Shown: piece after piece, positions 13,401-19,887 of the stretch
How the letters are laid out: the number at the start of each line of letters is the position of its first letter
Numbering within the stretch: position 1 is the stretch's first letter
Origin: a virus
IMG/VR virus record: IMGVR_UViG_3300027834_000005
Coordinates: 124,001-188,000 of that record
Length of the DNA stretch: 64,000 nt
Direction: 5' to 3' (one strand)
Program-made: the position numbers and the translations under genes
Notes under the pieces: model-generated
What the model was told of the DNA's origin: nothing
Seen by the model: the letters and a program-made list of their open reading frames with translations, nothing else
Databases searched by the model: none

Positions 13401-13460
13401 TTTGTTCACATCAGTCTGTAAGTTACTAGGTAATTTATTAAATACGTCTTTCTTAGCCAT
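1461..13460 (-). CDS. Giant beta-rich baseplate-associated structural protein, 3999 aa (gp7 position)
   Basis: A single 12-kb frame without interruption, starting five bases after the gp6 stop. In T4 the gene after 6 is wedge gene 7 (about 1030 residues), so position suggests a greatly enlarged wedge protein, but I cannot show homology to gp7 from sequence alone. The N-terminus has the 'FAPPIDIDKYTNYSSYLW' segment (around residue 118) seen in large structural proteins of marine T4-like phages. The last 700 residues hold several similar beta domains of the form 'V-VNGV-----YTV----DI-F--AP---D-V-V-Y-K', for example near 3270, 3620, 3730 and 3800. No hydrophobic tape-measure segment or enzyme motif was found. 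Codon use is AGA-rich for arginine, like neighbouring structural genes. Likely role: arms or outer ring of the baseplate, perhaps carrying fibres. Confidence 0.8.
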   Translation of the reverse strand: MAKKDVFNKLPSNLQTDVNKKFFDSTFEQVFSSVEKESINGYIGRREGGSYDPLKDFYVPEPSKERTWNQLEPIALSESTTGVGSNEVFLQDLLNYIENEGGNTGNHDRLFRSEQYSFAPPIDIDKYTNYSSYLWKTDFTGQEVVISDVDDSEIEANIIGNEGYTTTDGFVFTSDVIVRFEDSASYNDSYQVTGVGSEFGIELHLRYADDKSGNARPYLDTNPDYTTVDFGARNNNDWSANNFWFHKSTLSAMSAQNGLDLSINAQQARRPILSFDKDLELYGYGTEAHKDIEFATIDSPTTIDGKDGDIIITPDGDVTNVSFPLSEDDRIVFLGDSVPIERDTLEQYKARTTPYVFTVMQPFSEAKDNVFSVVRRSTTLPLVYFASVATGLGVNFTNTSFSDTLDVVNASPLTGDPYSVNNNVAATQTGALEYTVLATDVLSNANTNFSDERIFVYEVFDTNGIVSKDSYTAAVTISGSITIDFDVAPDTFVEVEFHVVLGKNDIINPDWYELSPNLNDVTYTVDVQDHIEEELAMVQQANPLEYQATMTDIEDPNYVKVYVDGVIIDESEFLWTSVALTKEFTVVFYASVVGVVTAKVKDGTDGLIDGNNMAEQNMDLVDIYVNANVVNHAVLTNGALTYNINTGIDNVTEDHIVSIKITDSNNENVQFNNTIVDSVSYSGETVTITLSALPDSLDDIMNLHVREVLVGSIGSAEYVWKASKRTTSNFVNIPNYGTQWLLLPYENDTDFAIHGDAVVVKNAGAPYDGKSFYFDSRKWEQELDSTDASSDNSRGTSINTPPKFQLYFSELGSDGLPITIGNDDEFPDNTFTGSEIFSYKIDETSGIVDPYLNMQLEYRNRNQNSEIVFEHDLETVRYSYSVNKTDVEIPGYYYFRQTTSSRVVEFDYTWARNDEKTKLRVIDRAVYVDGRYSVVQNQYINSIDELRIPLSVYPVQTGSAEYDILGFRNGNAIGQGREIDSGDVIEDIVWDFYFDNNTQEVVYYVKNNDLSDYDVFEYKTYSEETLDESSAGYYEVPAQLEDNPSNDEITDVTMSDLIPHFSSIISNQSGFIGTALGSRNNYRDTDKDVSLGDKIIQTSAPLLKAMISTSEDHLDILRAVEFSASEYTRYKDKIVATSRQMIREGWYPTASFQNVSLIEQQFDEVITRVSSSIEYNGAFVGGKVLPWGSSYVDEVFIVDSTEQHTIENANDVNSEDVLTLVYEVTDHNLPTETSVLLRLEEDYVYGENNVIIMLKGTTFGSTIRVRIYSNIESAKIPSTPAKCGMMQTHKPEIKVDNSYATPTWVIIGHDGAKTPCYTSEADILTHNNMGEDSLDLRDKMLLEMENRIYNNITQQFVDSYDKLINEYQFIEGNDRKVDYSLEEFNNIIIRDFLEWNHSTGANYQTNDTLDLADWKTWNYSAANPSFAGSWKGIYTYLYDTVSPNETPWEMLGFTSMPDWWVGEYGNEPYTSANDSMWRDIIDGVVLMGDRQGVYDEFKRPHMLGTSGLLILPVDSMGDLLAPHVIDVGIVEPTDLEKGYEWKFGDFGPTEYSWRVSSSFNFSLVNKIFLMSPNRFCEFWWDRSKVIQAPISPNQVVDYPELKRRNNSTLEVHQVEGTALCGYQRYVYDRIKFLGKNPKTEFQDIINGSTVKLAHRLAGYTNADTFKVLLEGSAFDSTNTNLVVPRENYEIKIHTGEVVEFHRYSGVMVRIAEDGYQVMGYDRRIPEFRYYGRSDTGRARQVNVGGKPATFRNFKNDGTYSGGSYVKYNGVFYQSKIDQVVSDFDSGSWTKLADLPTVGGDSISYVKEYDVNKEIIIEYNTTFPDKQSLFDFLIGYGDWLAVDGWNFDNVDSSTGKVQDWFESAESTIFWLTNSWAVGNTLQVSAGSEKLNLTVTDGYPADVREANKGAGNVLSVDGVPYNMDNAFVNREDQTISVANVNGNAGIYFLAVNSKETEHVIVFDNTTEFNDRLYDPLLGIRVERLEVRGQRTSNWFGKYEADGYIIDGDTIKPNFDNLVEESRYYYDATKTLDNQNIEDAAKHLIGFEHRDYLSRLRMFDDIQYQLYKGMLPEKGTYRPLDAIARADSVSANGDVNVYEMWALKMGELGDVLNSRSLELKIRGDDVVANPQMVNLVYPSMPSNTGEIRRVYLVDCNHVYVNVPVVRFWDGTYDSSVDSTSAFRLFDDTEATITLDDNGRISEIVVTSQSGVYSEAPELVLYDIPSNDAYFTSSEAEAGNGFTAFDKVDINHEATTDVGNTIISNFITEDNNGSDAIVIDIDDSDKWLSVNRLNGNDKLLPTINELPKDSTTKNAGYVHLDDAEITSFLLSNVGTAIETYSDDVKDKTVWIAELEGTSDRFDWSTYNLLETDISNNSLGGRLTADGKYYDYTPANATKIGEILNVQDVDGNVLVNGIDVTPDPYDPDYFDVWPADSLSVKRPNNVVELNAGTASTAIYYTSKNATDNGFNNSRMRITVDLSQLPASDFLPSGDYEGWVEQPYIQLEIWQSIGGVSKSSVSEKFKLVGENQKIVFEADIAPDAAHTNFSIITPKDDPTQLTVFTVNAFDVDKVDVIGINPDGSVVSEKVEYDIDLSKTENLFFVESRFESIDEWNNRPDGVNYVKRWIDKDSEVSNTWSFKNLVNGVSRQGGALIDSSLMGNLSVYEGSSDRTLSKSPVYDPIKGFIPTLADRNITYINDSDPSRYSVAGSNSMTNDSLSFSKDNVGQLWWDTSTAKYVHYEQGDENYRVTNWGRLFPESSVDVYEWVESPTVPADYDQDGTPKNVDEYVIRDAYDFKTETYVEKYYFWVKDRTVRPSNIASRSLSSMSTANLIINPRVQGYAWYSFISQESFVFNNINDTLSEDENIFQINYRNSKTENSKHVEWKLIAEGKPDEIVPDQLWEKLIDSLSKYDVDGNIVPSPLLSDYNMLGVSDVPRQTMIKDVFSARKVMAQSLNSLLVNIRIRDVDSWLAGDMIIDNPYWSWTDWYAVGYSKDNTEPKLVVNYDQVGGRIVPPPPSIDAEQAKILEDGDIVQVYVLDNSAYYLYDQESNTATVLVRRESTAIMINDNIYESRISKELDDDVRYILDLLSEEVFINLSVGNHGDEKVEFFFSMVKYVAFEQTNVDWFFKTTYIDVVEENKPLLSQPKFYDADDLDGYLDYLLEVKPYQTKIREFSTRYDNFIDPSLMVANDFDSLAYTTDEEGRTIPVVDPVFDPFEVPRSIRVNPVYDSVQCSFMDKRMQVETGGQEKFAAAETTTIRFGITPFYFDVFVNNVEIDAGDYTYVSSETGLLDITFNSPLSEGDYVFVREYAIGDGVTKKFIFKTMPQLSKLSYDTTYTGNLGDEMMDTDTLLIDQHYTVEENATYSHWVEATIVDDVVAPPVGAKLIPEGHIRFTHTDMEEMRLSYHGYRGQLSDIDGNDNVLDFKLVEYDIFLDAHGNLKSGWGFGFWGSYDWGDEALALIPPILQPEQAGWNAGTTQPWDSFKWNFSATAEGSKGVPNDIRKGRFIVYSGAANRYLQLQDDNSLATINGKASTGDGSGAIKYSYYTELKDNVKVTLGEQQTLDSFKNTYSEWFNCSYQGSVIDAQDFTYRNTARWDSTSWDSTGWNSDIRMPFITVDSGDYYNTTFYPNGATSEFIIDRLVKIESVILNGDAADENVYVISQNVAEGTTLVTFSSVLSVNDSLEVVYEKYFRALVDQGDASTVIYSIPYRSQVTGVTVAGVPMYVSSGYSDTLNVSTTDVTFVTAPAIDDEIVIQHKRLHDVSVTANGVDTDFTVHNSDYVGEVTVDGVIVTNYTVAESGRDVVISFSVAPLLDEIVKISFTKRDDVFSNDISKQTIDGGAFLPSNVDAGVTDEMALYKSSDAVVISYTDKSSGVSSDDCRIFVSEKNIQTLHSLTSRTTLSSIFAYGDSNVNVTDGSLFVDATVDNPSIIWVGAERVIYTGKVGNTLTGVTRMSAGTTLDVEGSVNGNLLEDYPLGTYVYSNSEVPFLPVAVTPTPPHN

Positions 13461-13465
13461 TGCTA

Positions 13466-16400
13466 TTATAGCCTCATATTAGTTTCTGTTAATGTATCTA
13501 CGATAATAATATCATTTACTTGCGCCGTAGATATAAACAGTTCATTTGATTCCGCTTTCACTTGGAAAAGGTTACCAAATTGTGATTCTTTAGATTCCGG
13601 TACTAACACTACAGAACCAACGATACCAGCCATATTAGTATGGATATATGCCGCTAGTTCAGTAAAGTAAAATGTCTCACCGAAATCCCAGTTAGTTATC
13701 ATGAAGAATTCGTCTACCAATTCGACAATTCTAGATTTAATTTCGTTATTCGTTAATGCTGTTGATGGTACTTTAACAACTTTAAATTTAGCTCTTAATT
13801 CAGGCTTGGCCTGTTGTCCAAAAATAACTTTAAACTCTGACGGTCCAAAAACAATCTCATCACTCATCATTTTAAAATCATCCAAGTCACTAAAGTTAGC
13901 TCTTAGCTCTTCAGTTGTTGGAGGAGTAGGAAACTCTTTAAGAGTTTTACCATCAATTTTCCATTGCTGAACGTCATCATTATACGTCTGGGTTAGTACT
14001 ATCATGTCCATAATATTACTAACGCTAGGATCTATTCGATTATTAGACGGAGAAAAATGTCTCCATTTATAATCAAAACTTTCCTGAGTTGCAGACCCAC
14101 TATCTAAAGTAAATGATCTTCCATTTGCCACTTCATGTGACGTATCATTTGTGTAAATATACACTGTTCTATTCGCAGAGCTTAAGTAATCAAATGATTC
14201 TTCTCTAGCTGTATCGTATGTGAAGGGTGGCAGACCATCGTCTTCTCTCTTCGCAATACGTCTACTAGCTTCAGTTCTCATAGACTCAAGTACTGCGGTA
14301 TTAACAGTTATAGTGACCATGGGAATAAAATTACCAGTTGAGTCCGTTAAAATAGAACCCGTATCTGGATCTCTAGCTTCCCTAAATACTTCACTCTCAT
14401 ATCCTGTTTGTAAAACTTCAGTGTTTGTGTTGCCAAGTAACAAGTAAGTCATCGTGGCAGACTCCATAGTCTTCTGTAGTTCACTATAGTAAATATCTTT
14501 AGTAAGGAATAACCCAGAATCAATAATGTCAGTGTATGTGATACTGTCGTAAACAGTTCCGTTATCCAAGACCGGAATTTCACTTCTCACATCTTTCCAT
14601 ACCGTAGTCCACAATCTAGTATAGTCATCACCATTGGCGTCTAAAACTGTTTCGTGGAAAACCAAATCATTTTCACCGACTACATTTTTAAACAAAAAAG
14701 GATCGTCTGGAATACCGTCGTTATTAATATCAGCGGGTATAACTTCAATCTTTGCAGTGTTTAGATATCCGCTTGCTTCAAAATATGGCTTGAATGTATT
14801 AAGTACATAATCTTTTTCTAGTTTAGCCGCATTACTCGTGGAGGTTAATTCAATAACAGACCCCGCCACGATAGATCCATAAGTGGAACTATTGGTGATA
14901 TCGAATGAGGAGAAACTAGCCAAATATAATACTCCGTTAAGGATATTACCAGACACATCATATATTCCATCACCAGGTATTGTTAGCGTGGCAATAACGT
15001 TCGACTCACTAGCCGATCTTGACCCAAGAAGAATAAATTCATCTGGATATGTCAAGTTTGACCCTTCGGTCATTCTCCATCTTCTAGCGCCGGTATTATC
15101 ATCGATAAGAACCCACTTCTCGTTCGTGTCGATGTCGTTATTAGATCCACTAATAACCACTTCATCTATACTTGACACTAACTGATCAGAACTAAAATTC
15201 TTTTGATTTTCTGAATCAAAGTAAAACCTAACATCACTTTCCGATTCAAAAACGTATCTTGTACCTCTAGTACTAATGTCGTATCTAAGATTCGTGATAT
15301 TATTCACTTCGTAAATGGCTCTTAATACCCATCTAGTTATTTCAGAACCGTTAGAGATACTAAAATCTTGCGTAGAATTTGGCGTTACTTTCCAACCAAG
15401 CGTATTACTTCCGTCGATGGTAGTGTCCACTACGTACTCAAGACCGAAATTTCTTGTCGCACTAACTTCCGCATTAATTCTTCTTCTCTCATCTTCAGTA
15501 AACGTTGTTCTGAACGGAGGTAATATTTCTTCAATGCCCCAACCATTAGGAACATTAGCATTAACGAATAATTGCTTACCATCTAGATCTGAATCACCAG
15601 TGCCGGTGCTTATTCCCGAAACTGTCGCGGTTATATAATCTTTAGATCCACTGAATTCAGCGAATTTAATTACAGAACCTTCTTCTAGGTATTTGTCAAA
15701 ACCGTAGTCTCGGTTATCGAACCTAGGAGAGATATATCTGTTGCTTCCATCAGACATTTTCAAGAAACCTACATTATCTGATTGCGCACCAGTAACAGTA
15801 GTCCAAGAAACATCAACGTCAACTAGGAACACATTATCTTTTACATACCCTGCAGCGTCATTCCATAATCCAGACATGTAGTTTTTAAAGTCAGTGATGT
15901 ACTCATCATAAAAGAAATTAGAAAGTTCTCTGCCTCTAACTAACGTTTCCACGCCAGTGGTAGTAATGTAGTTGGCGGTATCAACAGCTGGGTCATACCC
16001 TATCTCCGTACTTGGAATTTGATCGTCTTTATACAGAGATCCGTCAGACGCGCTAATTAATAGGCTCTGATGAAAACCAGTGGGATCATTCAAAGAAATA
16101 TATCTACTATGCCCAGAGTGAGTACGGTTTATAGTTCTCATTTTCACGATCTCATTACCTCTAGATAATGGGAACACATTATAATCTTTATTGTTTACCA
16201 TCCTATCTTGAGTGTAGTAAACTTGAGGCGCTCTAACTTTCACGTCATCATTAGTTTCAGAAGGCGCAGAATTATTATTAGTTTCTTCCAAACCGAAAAC
16301 CAAACGAAGGTAATATGTTTGGGAATTAGTTCCGATATACGGGATTGTTATTTCTAAATCAGTAGCTTCGTCAGGTCTAACAACAAGCTTTCTATTAGCA

Positions 16401-17494
16401 GAAGATCTACCCCATACACGCATAATCCCAGTTGGAACTTCACCGAAATTACCATCAGGATACTGTATAGAGATACTGTCGTCAGCGCCAGACACAACAG
16501 AGTATATCGTTCTCTCATTACCGTCGATTGAATTATATACCACATTCTCATTACCACGAGAGTACTGAACCTTAGTCCATTTGTCCACGATATTACCATC
16601 ATCATCTATCTCCTGTACGTATACGTCAGTTTCATTAACATTGGTAGCTGATATAGCCTCAACTCTACTTTCTTCTGGGAACTGATATGCGAAGTCATAA
16701 TTTATTAACTCGCCTTGTCTGAAGTGCACGAAGAAACCAGTATTAGGAGACGCAAAACCTTGACCGTCATTACGATATGCCATATGGAACCCTTCACTTG
16801 GGTCTGGATGTCTCTCCGTAAAAGTACCACCATCTTCGAAATCTACATTGGCGATATTGAAAGCCATCTGCTCGCCATTAACTACTACTTGGATTGGATA
16901 AGCAACTTGAAGATTCTTTACGTTCTCTAACTTGTATAAGTCGGTATTAATACCGCCAACAGTGCCTCGCTTAACCGGCTTACCGAAAGGCGAAGATGCT
17001 GTGAATGCAGAGTTAAGAATGTTAGTGAATTGGTCGTAACTATCCATGTTATTAGGATCATTCCAGAACACCGTAGTGTTAGCTAGGTTCTTACCTAGAC
17101 TATCAGTCACTGACTCAGTAGTCTCAACTGCCGACAATTTGAACATGCCATTAGACGCCAAGTTTCTACTTGGTTGATAGTTCAGCATCTGTGCTAATCT
17201 AACTACTGATTCTCTACGGTCAGCGGTGTCCATTAAGTTTTCTCTGGTATTCAAGTCAGACCTGAATGCCAAAGACGTGCCTAAGTAGGATAGTAATTCG
17301 ATGATTGCTATGAATTCTGAACTCTCAATGTAATCATTGAAGTCTTCAGGATAGTTTCTGTTGACGTATTCTACCATACTGGCTTTCAGGGAATCGAAAT
17401 CGTACGCTCTGAAATCTACGTCTTTGAAGCTACGGTATATATTCTGGTAGTCTTCAGCGGAAAATAAGTTTGATTGTCTTGGACTTTGTGCCAT
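13466..17494 (-). CDS. 6: Baseplate wedge protein gp6
   Basis: The first 130 residues match the gp6 signature very closely: 'YPEDFNDYIESSEFIAIIEL', then 'LAFRSDLNTRENLMDTADRR', then 'ESVVRLAQMLNYQPSRN'. gp6 forms the iris-like ring of the wedge that couples sheath contraction to the hub and belongs with the baseplate J-like proteins. At 1342 residues it is about twice the size of T4 gp6, with beta-rich insertions in the middle. The start has a GAGAGAG ribosome binding site and its ATG overlaps the stop of gp25, the usual 25-6 order. The C-terminal 200 residues ('KFKVVKVPSTALTNNEIKSR' onwards) resemble the conserved J-type end that contacts neighbouring wedges. Confidence 0.93.
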   Translation of the reverse strand: MAQSPRQSNLFSAEDYQNIYRSFKDVDFRAYDFDSLKASMVEYVNRNYPEDFNDYIESSEFIAIIELLSYLGTSLAFRSDLNTRENLMDTADRRESVVRLAQMLNYQPSRNLASNGMFKLSAVETTESVTDSLGKNLANTTVFWNDPNNMDSYDQFTNILNSAFTASSPFGKPVKRGTVGGINTDLYKLENVKNLQVAYPIQVVVNGEQMAFNIANVDFEDGGTFTERHPDPSEGFHMAYRNDGQGFASPNTGFFVHFRQGELINYDFAYQFPEESRVEAISATNVNETDVYVQEIDDDGNIVDKWTKVQYSRGNENVVYNSIDGNERTIYSVVSGADDSISIQYPDGNFGEVPTGIMRVWGRSSANRKLVVRPDEATDLEITIPYIGTNSQTYYLRLVFGLEETNNNSAPSETNDDVKVRAPQVYYTQDRMVNNKDYNVFPLSRGNEIVKMRTINRTHSGHSRYISLNDPTGFHQSLLISASDGSLYKDDQIPSTEIGYDPAVDTANYITTTGVETLVRGRELSNFFYDEYITDFKNYMSGLWNDAAGYVKDNVFLVDVDVSWTTVTGAQSDNVGFLKMSDGSNRYISPRFDNRDYGFDKYLEEGSVIKFAEFSGSKDYITATVSGISTGTGDSDLDGKQLFVNANVPNGWGIEEILPPFRTTFTEDERRRINAEVSATRNFGLEYVVDTTIDGSNTLGWKVTPNSTQDFSISNGSEITRWVLRAIYEVNNITNLRYDISTRGTRYVFESESDVRFYFDSENQKNFSSDQLVSSIDEVVISGSNNDIDTNEKWVLIDDNTGARRWRMTEGSNLTYPDEFILLGSRSASESNVIATLTIPGDGIYDVSGNILNGVLYLASFSSFDITNSSTYGSIVAGSVIELTSTSNAAKLEKDYVLNTFKPYFEASGYLNTAKIEVIPADINNDGIPDDPFLFKNVVGENDLVFHETVLDANGDDYTRLWTTVWKDVRSEIPVLDNGTVYDSITYTDIIDSGLFLTKDIYYSELQKTMESATMTYLLLGNTNTEVLQTGYESEVFREARDPDTGSILTDSTGNFIPMVTITVNTAVLESMRTEASRRIAKREDDGLPPFTYDTAREESFDYLSSANRTVYIYTNDTSHEVANGRSFTLDSGSATQESFDYKWRHFSPSNNRIDPSVSNIMDMIVLTQTYNDDVQQWKIDGKTLKEFPTPPTTEELRANFSDLDDFKMMSDEIVFGPSEFKVIFGQQAKPELRAKFKVVKVPSTALTNNEIKSRIVELVDEFFMITNWDFGETFYFTELAAYIHTNMAGIVGSVVLVPESKESQFGNLFQVKAESNELFISTAQVNDIIIVDTLTETNMRL

Positions 17495-17871
17495 TAGTTA
17501 GTCTCTCTCAGTTCTCTCATGAAATCAATGTATAAGTGTTCGGCTGTGCTTTTGCCGGTATACATAACTTCGACTTCAACTCTTACAGTGGAGTCATATT
17601 CTGTTATTTTTGGTGGACCTTGCATTTGTACTCTAGGGTCGCTGGCTAATATACGACGTACATCTTCTCTAATAAGATCAATGCTCGTAGCATCCAGTGG
17701 GTCCATGATTAATTCATGGATTATAGAACCAAATTCTGGCATCATCACTCTCTCACCCCTACGGGTATTAAAGTGATTCAAGAGATCAATCTTCACTAAT
17801 TCTATATCAGTGGTTGTGTATGGGGGCTTCTTATTGATAACAGTAGAAAAGCCCTTGTATATGGTCGCCAT
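17494..17871 (-). CDS. 25: Baseplate wedge protein gp25
   Basis: A 125-residue protein of the GPW/gp25 family. The family core 'MMPEFGSIIHELIMDPLD' is at residues 42-60 and is followed by the 'I--D--RIL--DPRV' helix. gp25 nucleates sheath assembly at the inner baseplate next to gp6 and gp53. The ATG at 17871 is preferred over an in-frame TTG two codons upstream because AGGA sits at normal spacing from the ATG. It is the first gene after the late promoter at 17893 and its stop overlaps the gp6 start. Confidence 0.92.
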   Translation of the reverse strand: MATIYKGFSTVINKKPPYTTTDIELVKIDLLNHFNTRRGERVMMPEFGSIIHELIMDPLDATSIDLIREDVRRILASDPRVQMQGPPKITEYDSTVRVEVEVMYTGKSTAEHLYIDFMRELRETN

Positions 17872-17892
17872 AGCCAAGAATCCTTTTACTCT

Positions 17893-17917
17893 TATTTATC
17901 ACTAAAAATTATATACG
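17893..17917 (-). promoter_or_regulatory. Late promoter (CGTAT-N12-GATAAATA) for gp25-gp6-giant gene
   Basis: GATAAATA on the minus strand at 17900-17893 with CGTAT at 17917-17913. The core is 22 bases upstream of the gp25 ATG, leaving room for a short leader with AGGA. It restarts late transcription just past the plus-strand island at 17935-18458. Confidence 0.8.
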
Positions 17918-17934
17918 GACACAATTTATTCTGT

Positions 17935-17963
17935 TTGACAAGGGCACCATTTAATGTTATACT
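17935..17963 (+). promoter_or_regulatory. Sigma70-type promoter TTGACA-N17-TATACT
   Basis: A consensus -35 (17935-17940), a 17-base spacer and a -10 with one mismatch (17958-17963). It faces away from the surrounding late genes and precedes two small plus-strand genes, so host polymerase could read these early in infection. The late promoter on the other strand lies back to back with it. Confidence 0.85.
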
Positions 17964-17994
17964 TCCCCCTCAATCAATAAAACCGGAGACTAAC

Positions 17995-18237
17995 ATGTCC
18001 GTATCTAAAGTATTAAGAAATTTCTCTAAAGTGACAGACAATATTAACCGCTTTAATTCCAAATTCAAAACCAAACGATTCCATGCGATGACGCATCACC
18101 ATCACGGTAAGACCGTCGAAGTAGGAGTTTATGACTCCAAAATGAAGACGTACGCAGTTACTGATGTAAGAGCGTACAATGCAGTTGAACTGGTAGATGA
18201 AATGAAAGGTATGTTGGCTAGAGCCAGTAAGGGCTAA
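17995..18237 (+). CDS. Small basic protein, 80 aa, unknown function, probable early gene
   Basis: The ATG at 17995 follows GGAG by six bases and lies about 30 bases after a near-consensus sigma70 promoter; a frame extension upstream begins inside the promoter and is not credible. The protein is short and basic, with 'SKVLRNFSKVTDNINRF' near the start, four consecutive histidines around residue 35 and a 'VYDSKMKTYAVTDVRAYNAV' strand-turn segment. No family is recognised. A small, basic, promoter-proximal gene inserted antisense to a late cluster resembles host-takeover or moron-type genes of T4-like phages, but that is inference. It is followed two bases later by another small gene in the same transcript. 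Confidence 0.75.
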   Translation: MSVSKVLRNFSKVTDNINRFNSKFKTKRFHAMTHHHHGKTVEVGVYDSKMKTYAVTDVRAYNAVELVDEMKGMLARASKG

Positions 18238-18239
18238 TC

Positions 18240-18458
18240 ATGACAAATGAAGACGCGTTGAAGAAATCAATACATGATCTAGAATCACAACTACGTGATG
18301 CAAGAATAAGAATAAAAGATCTGAATTCAGAGTGCGGTGTTCTTCAGAGATTGGTAATAGACATTACCAATCTCTATCCCTCGATGGAATCCGACTCAGA
18401 TGTTGAGAGGATTAGTAATATTATTTCAGGGTGTGCTCAGGACAAGGCTCAAAAGTAG
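18240..18458 (+). CDS. Small coiled-coil protein, 72 aa, unknown function
   Basis: Begins two bases after the previous stop, so it is probably translated by coupling. Residues 5-45 ('LKKSIHDLESQLRDARIRIK' onwards) show heptad-like spacing of hydrophobic residues and predict a coiled coil, suggesting a small oligomeric or partner-binding protein. The last 38 bases overlap, in the opposite direction, the end of the gp5 gene. A perfect 13-bp inverted repeat lies inside this coding region. No family recognised. Confidence 0.7.
   Translation: MTNEDALKKSIHDLESQLRDARIRIKDLNSECGVLQRLVIDITNLYPSMESDSDVERISNIISGCAQDKAQK
18346..18375. other. Perfect 13-bp stem with 4-base loop inside a coding region
   Basis: AGAGATTGGTAAT at 18346-18358 is followed by the loop AGAC and then its exact complement at 18363-18375. 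Read on the minus strand it lies 46 bases past the gp5 stop, where the late message from the hub genes would end; it lacks a T-run on either side, so it is not a standard intrinsic terminator. It may stop or protect the late transcript, or pause the plus-strand message. Confidence 0.6.
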
Positions 18459-19887
18459 GCATTCTTCCTACTATAGTAGTCAAACTCTGAGTATTTCTGT
18501 CAAATTTATATTCCTGATCCTCAAAAGACTTCAAATTATCATCCTTGGCACCAGTTGCCCTAGCTGTAAAAACACTAGGACTCGCCGAGGATGCATTTGT
18601 GGAAGCACCACTATTCAAATCTATGGACACGCCGTCTATCGCTACAGACCCACCAGCTTTAAGATTAGCAGCAGAACCAGATTCCATATTCAATCCAGCA
18701 CCAGACTTCACATTCACATCACTACCTGCTTCCAGATTCATCCCACTATCCACTTTAACATCCATCGCCCCTGTAGACAAAGAAAACGAAGCCGACCCAA
18801 TATTAATATCAGTCTCGATGCCCAATTCCAAAGAATCTAAAGCCTCGATATATATCTTACCGCCACTACCTGACGCTATACCTCCTACGCCCTCACCAGC
18901 GGCACCTTGATAATCTTTAGTAGCTTTGATAGCGATATCCCTACCAGCCTCAATATTAACATCTCTGTCTGCTCTGAAGTTGATATCACGCAATGCTCTA
19001 ATGGATAAGTCATTGGCCATAAAGAAGTCACCGTTACCATCTTCATCTATCTGTATCCAACCCGTACCATCACGATTTATGAAATACAACATGCCATTAG
19101 TTTCATCAACGCGTATCTGTGCACCACTTCTGGTCTTAATACTGATATGTTCGTTACCTTCACCGTCATCCATAATCAATGAATGCCCACCTTTTCTACC
19201 TTTCTTATTGGGTGAATCTGGATTTATAGGACCTGGAGTTCGCATCCCGTACACTTCTGGCGGAGACCCTCTTCTAGATGTGGACGTTGATTGTCCGCGA
19301 ATGGAATCTCTAATTAATCCTTGGGCCGCAATGCCTCGCATTCTAACTTTATCAATAGGCCTAGACGGTTTAGTACTTGCAGAACTCGTCGTATGCTTGT
19401 TATATTCACTAGTAGGCATAGGTATACTTTTATACTTTGACGGCAGATTACCTGCGTTGTACGTACTGTCAGTAGGCACTTCAGGGACAGAGCTGTTCAT
19501 ATTCTGCTGAAAAACACATCCTAACCAGAAACCTCTAGAAGGATCACCATTCAAAAAACACACTAATACTTGATTATCCAAGTCTGGCGGCACCATCCAC
19601 ATACCGTAGCTAGTCTGTGTCTGATCGGAATCGCCCAAATCTTTACCTATTTCATTTACCGGAGTGGCTCCTGCAAAGGGGGAACTATAGCTTACTATTC
19701 TCCAGCCATTTTCGTCGTCCTCGTCAGATCCAAATTCAGGAACCCATACCTTCAGTCTTCCCATGCCCTGAACATCACTATTATCTTTAATGATGCCCAT
19801 GTAAATGCCCATATTCACACCGGCCTTACCGACTGGCATGTTATTCTCTACATTACTTAACCCGTCACTTCTGGATAAACTACCCAT
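18421..19887 (-). CDS. 5: Baseplate central spike/hub protein gp5 without lysozyme domain
   Basis: The N-terminal region (about residues 20-130) is the OB-fold seen in gp5/VgrG proteins: 'MGRLKVWVPEFGSD', then 'VPPDLDNQVLVCFLNGDPSR' and 'GFWLGCVF'. The T4 lysozyme domain that normally follows is absent; instead a linker leads to 'GHSLIMDDGEGNEHISIKTR' (around 235) and a triple-stranded beta-helix with short repeats such as 'RADRDVNIEAGRDIAIKA' to about residue 425. The trimer would form the membrane-piercing needle under the hub. Absence of lysozyme is also usual in marine T4-like phages. The ATG overlaps the stop of the hub gene (TAATG). No separate tip (PAAR) gene is visible here. Confidence 0.88.
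   Translation of the reverse strand: MGSLSRSDGLSNVENNMPVGKAGVNMGIYMGIIKDNSDVQGMGRLKVWVPEFGSDEDDENGWRIVSYSSPFAGATPVNEIGKDLGDSDQTQTSYGMWMVPPDLDNQVLVCFLNGDPSRGFWLGCVFQQNMNSSVPEVPTDSTYNAGNLPSKYKSIPMPTSEYNKHTTSSASTKPSRPIDKVRMRGIAAQGLIRDSIRGQSTSTSRRGSPPEVYGMRTPGPINPDSPNKKGRKGGHSLIMDDGEGNEHISIKTRSGAQIRVDETNGMLYFINRDGTGWIQIDEDGNGDFFMANDLSIRALRDINFRADRDVNIEAGRDIAIKATKDYQGAAGEGVGGIASGSGGKIYIEALDSLELGIETDINIGSASFSLSTGAMDVKVDSGMNLEAGSDVNVKSGAGLNMESGSAANLKAGGSVAIDGVSIDLNSGASTNASSASPSVFTARATGAKDDNLKSFEDQEYKFDRNTQSLTTIVGRMPTFEPCPEHTLK

Noticed and set aside
18100-18130. Four-histidine run in the 80-residue protein as a metal-binding site
   Set aside because: A short His run alone is not enough to support a metal function.
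18421-19887. A lysozyme domain in gp5
   Set aside because: The segment between the OB-fold and beta-helix is a short linker without lysozyme motifs.
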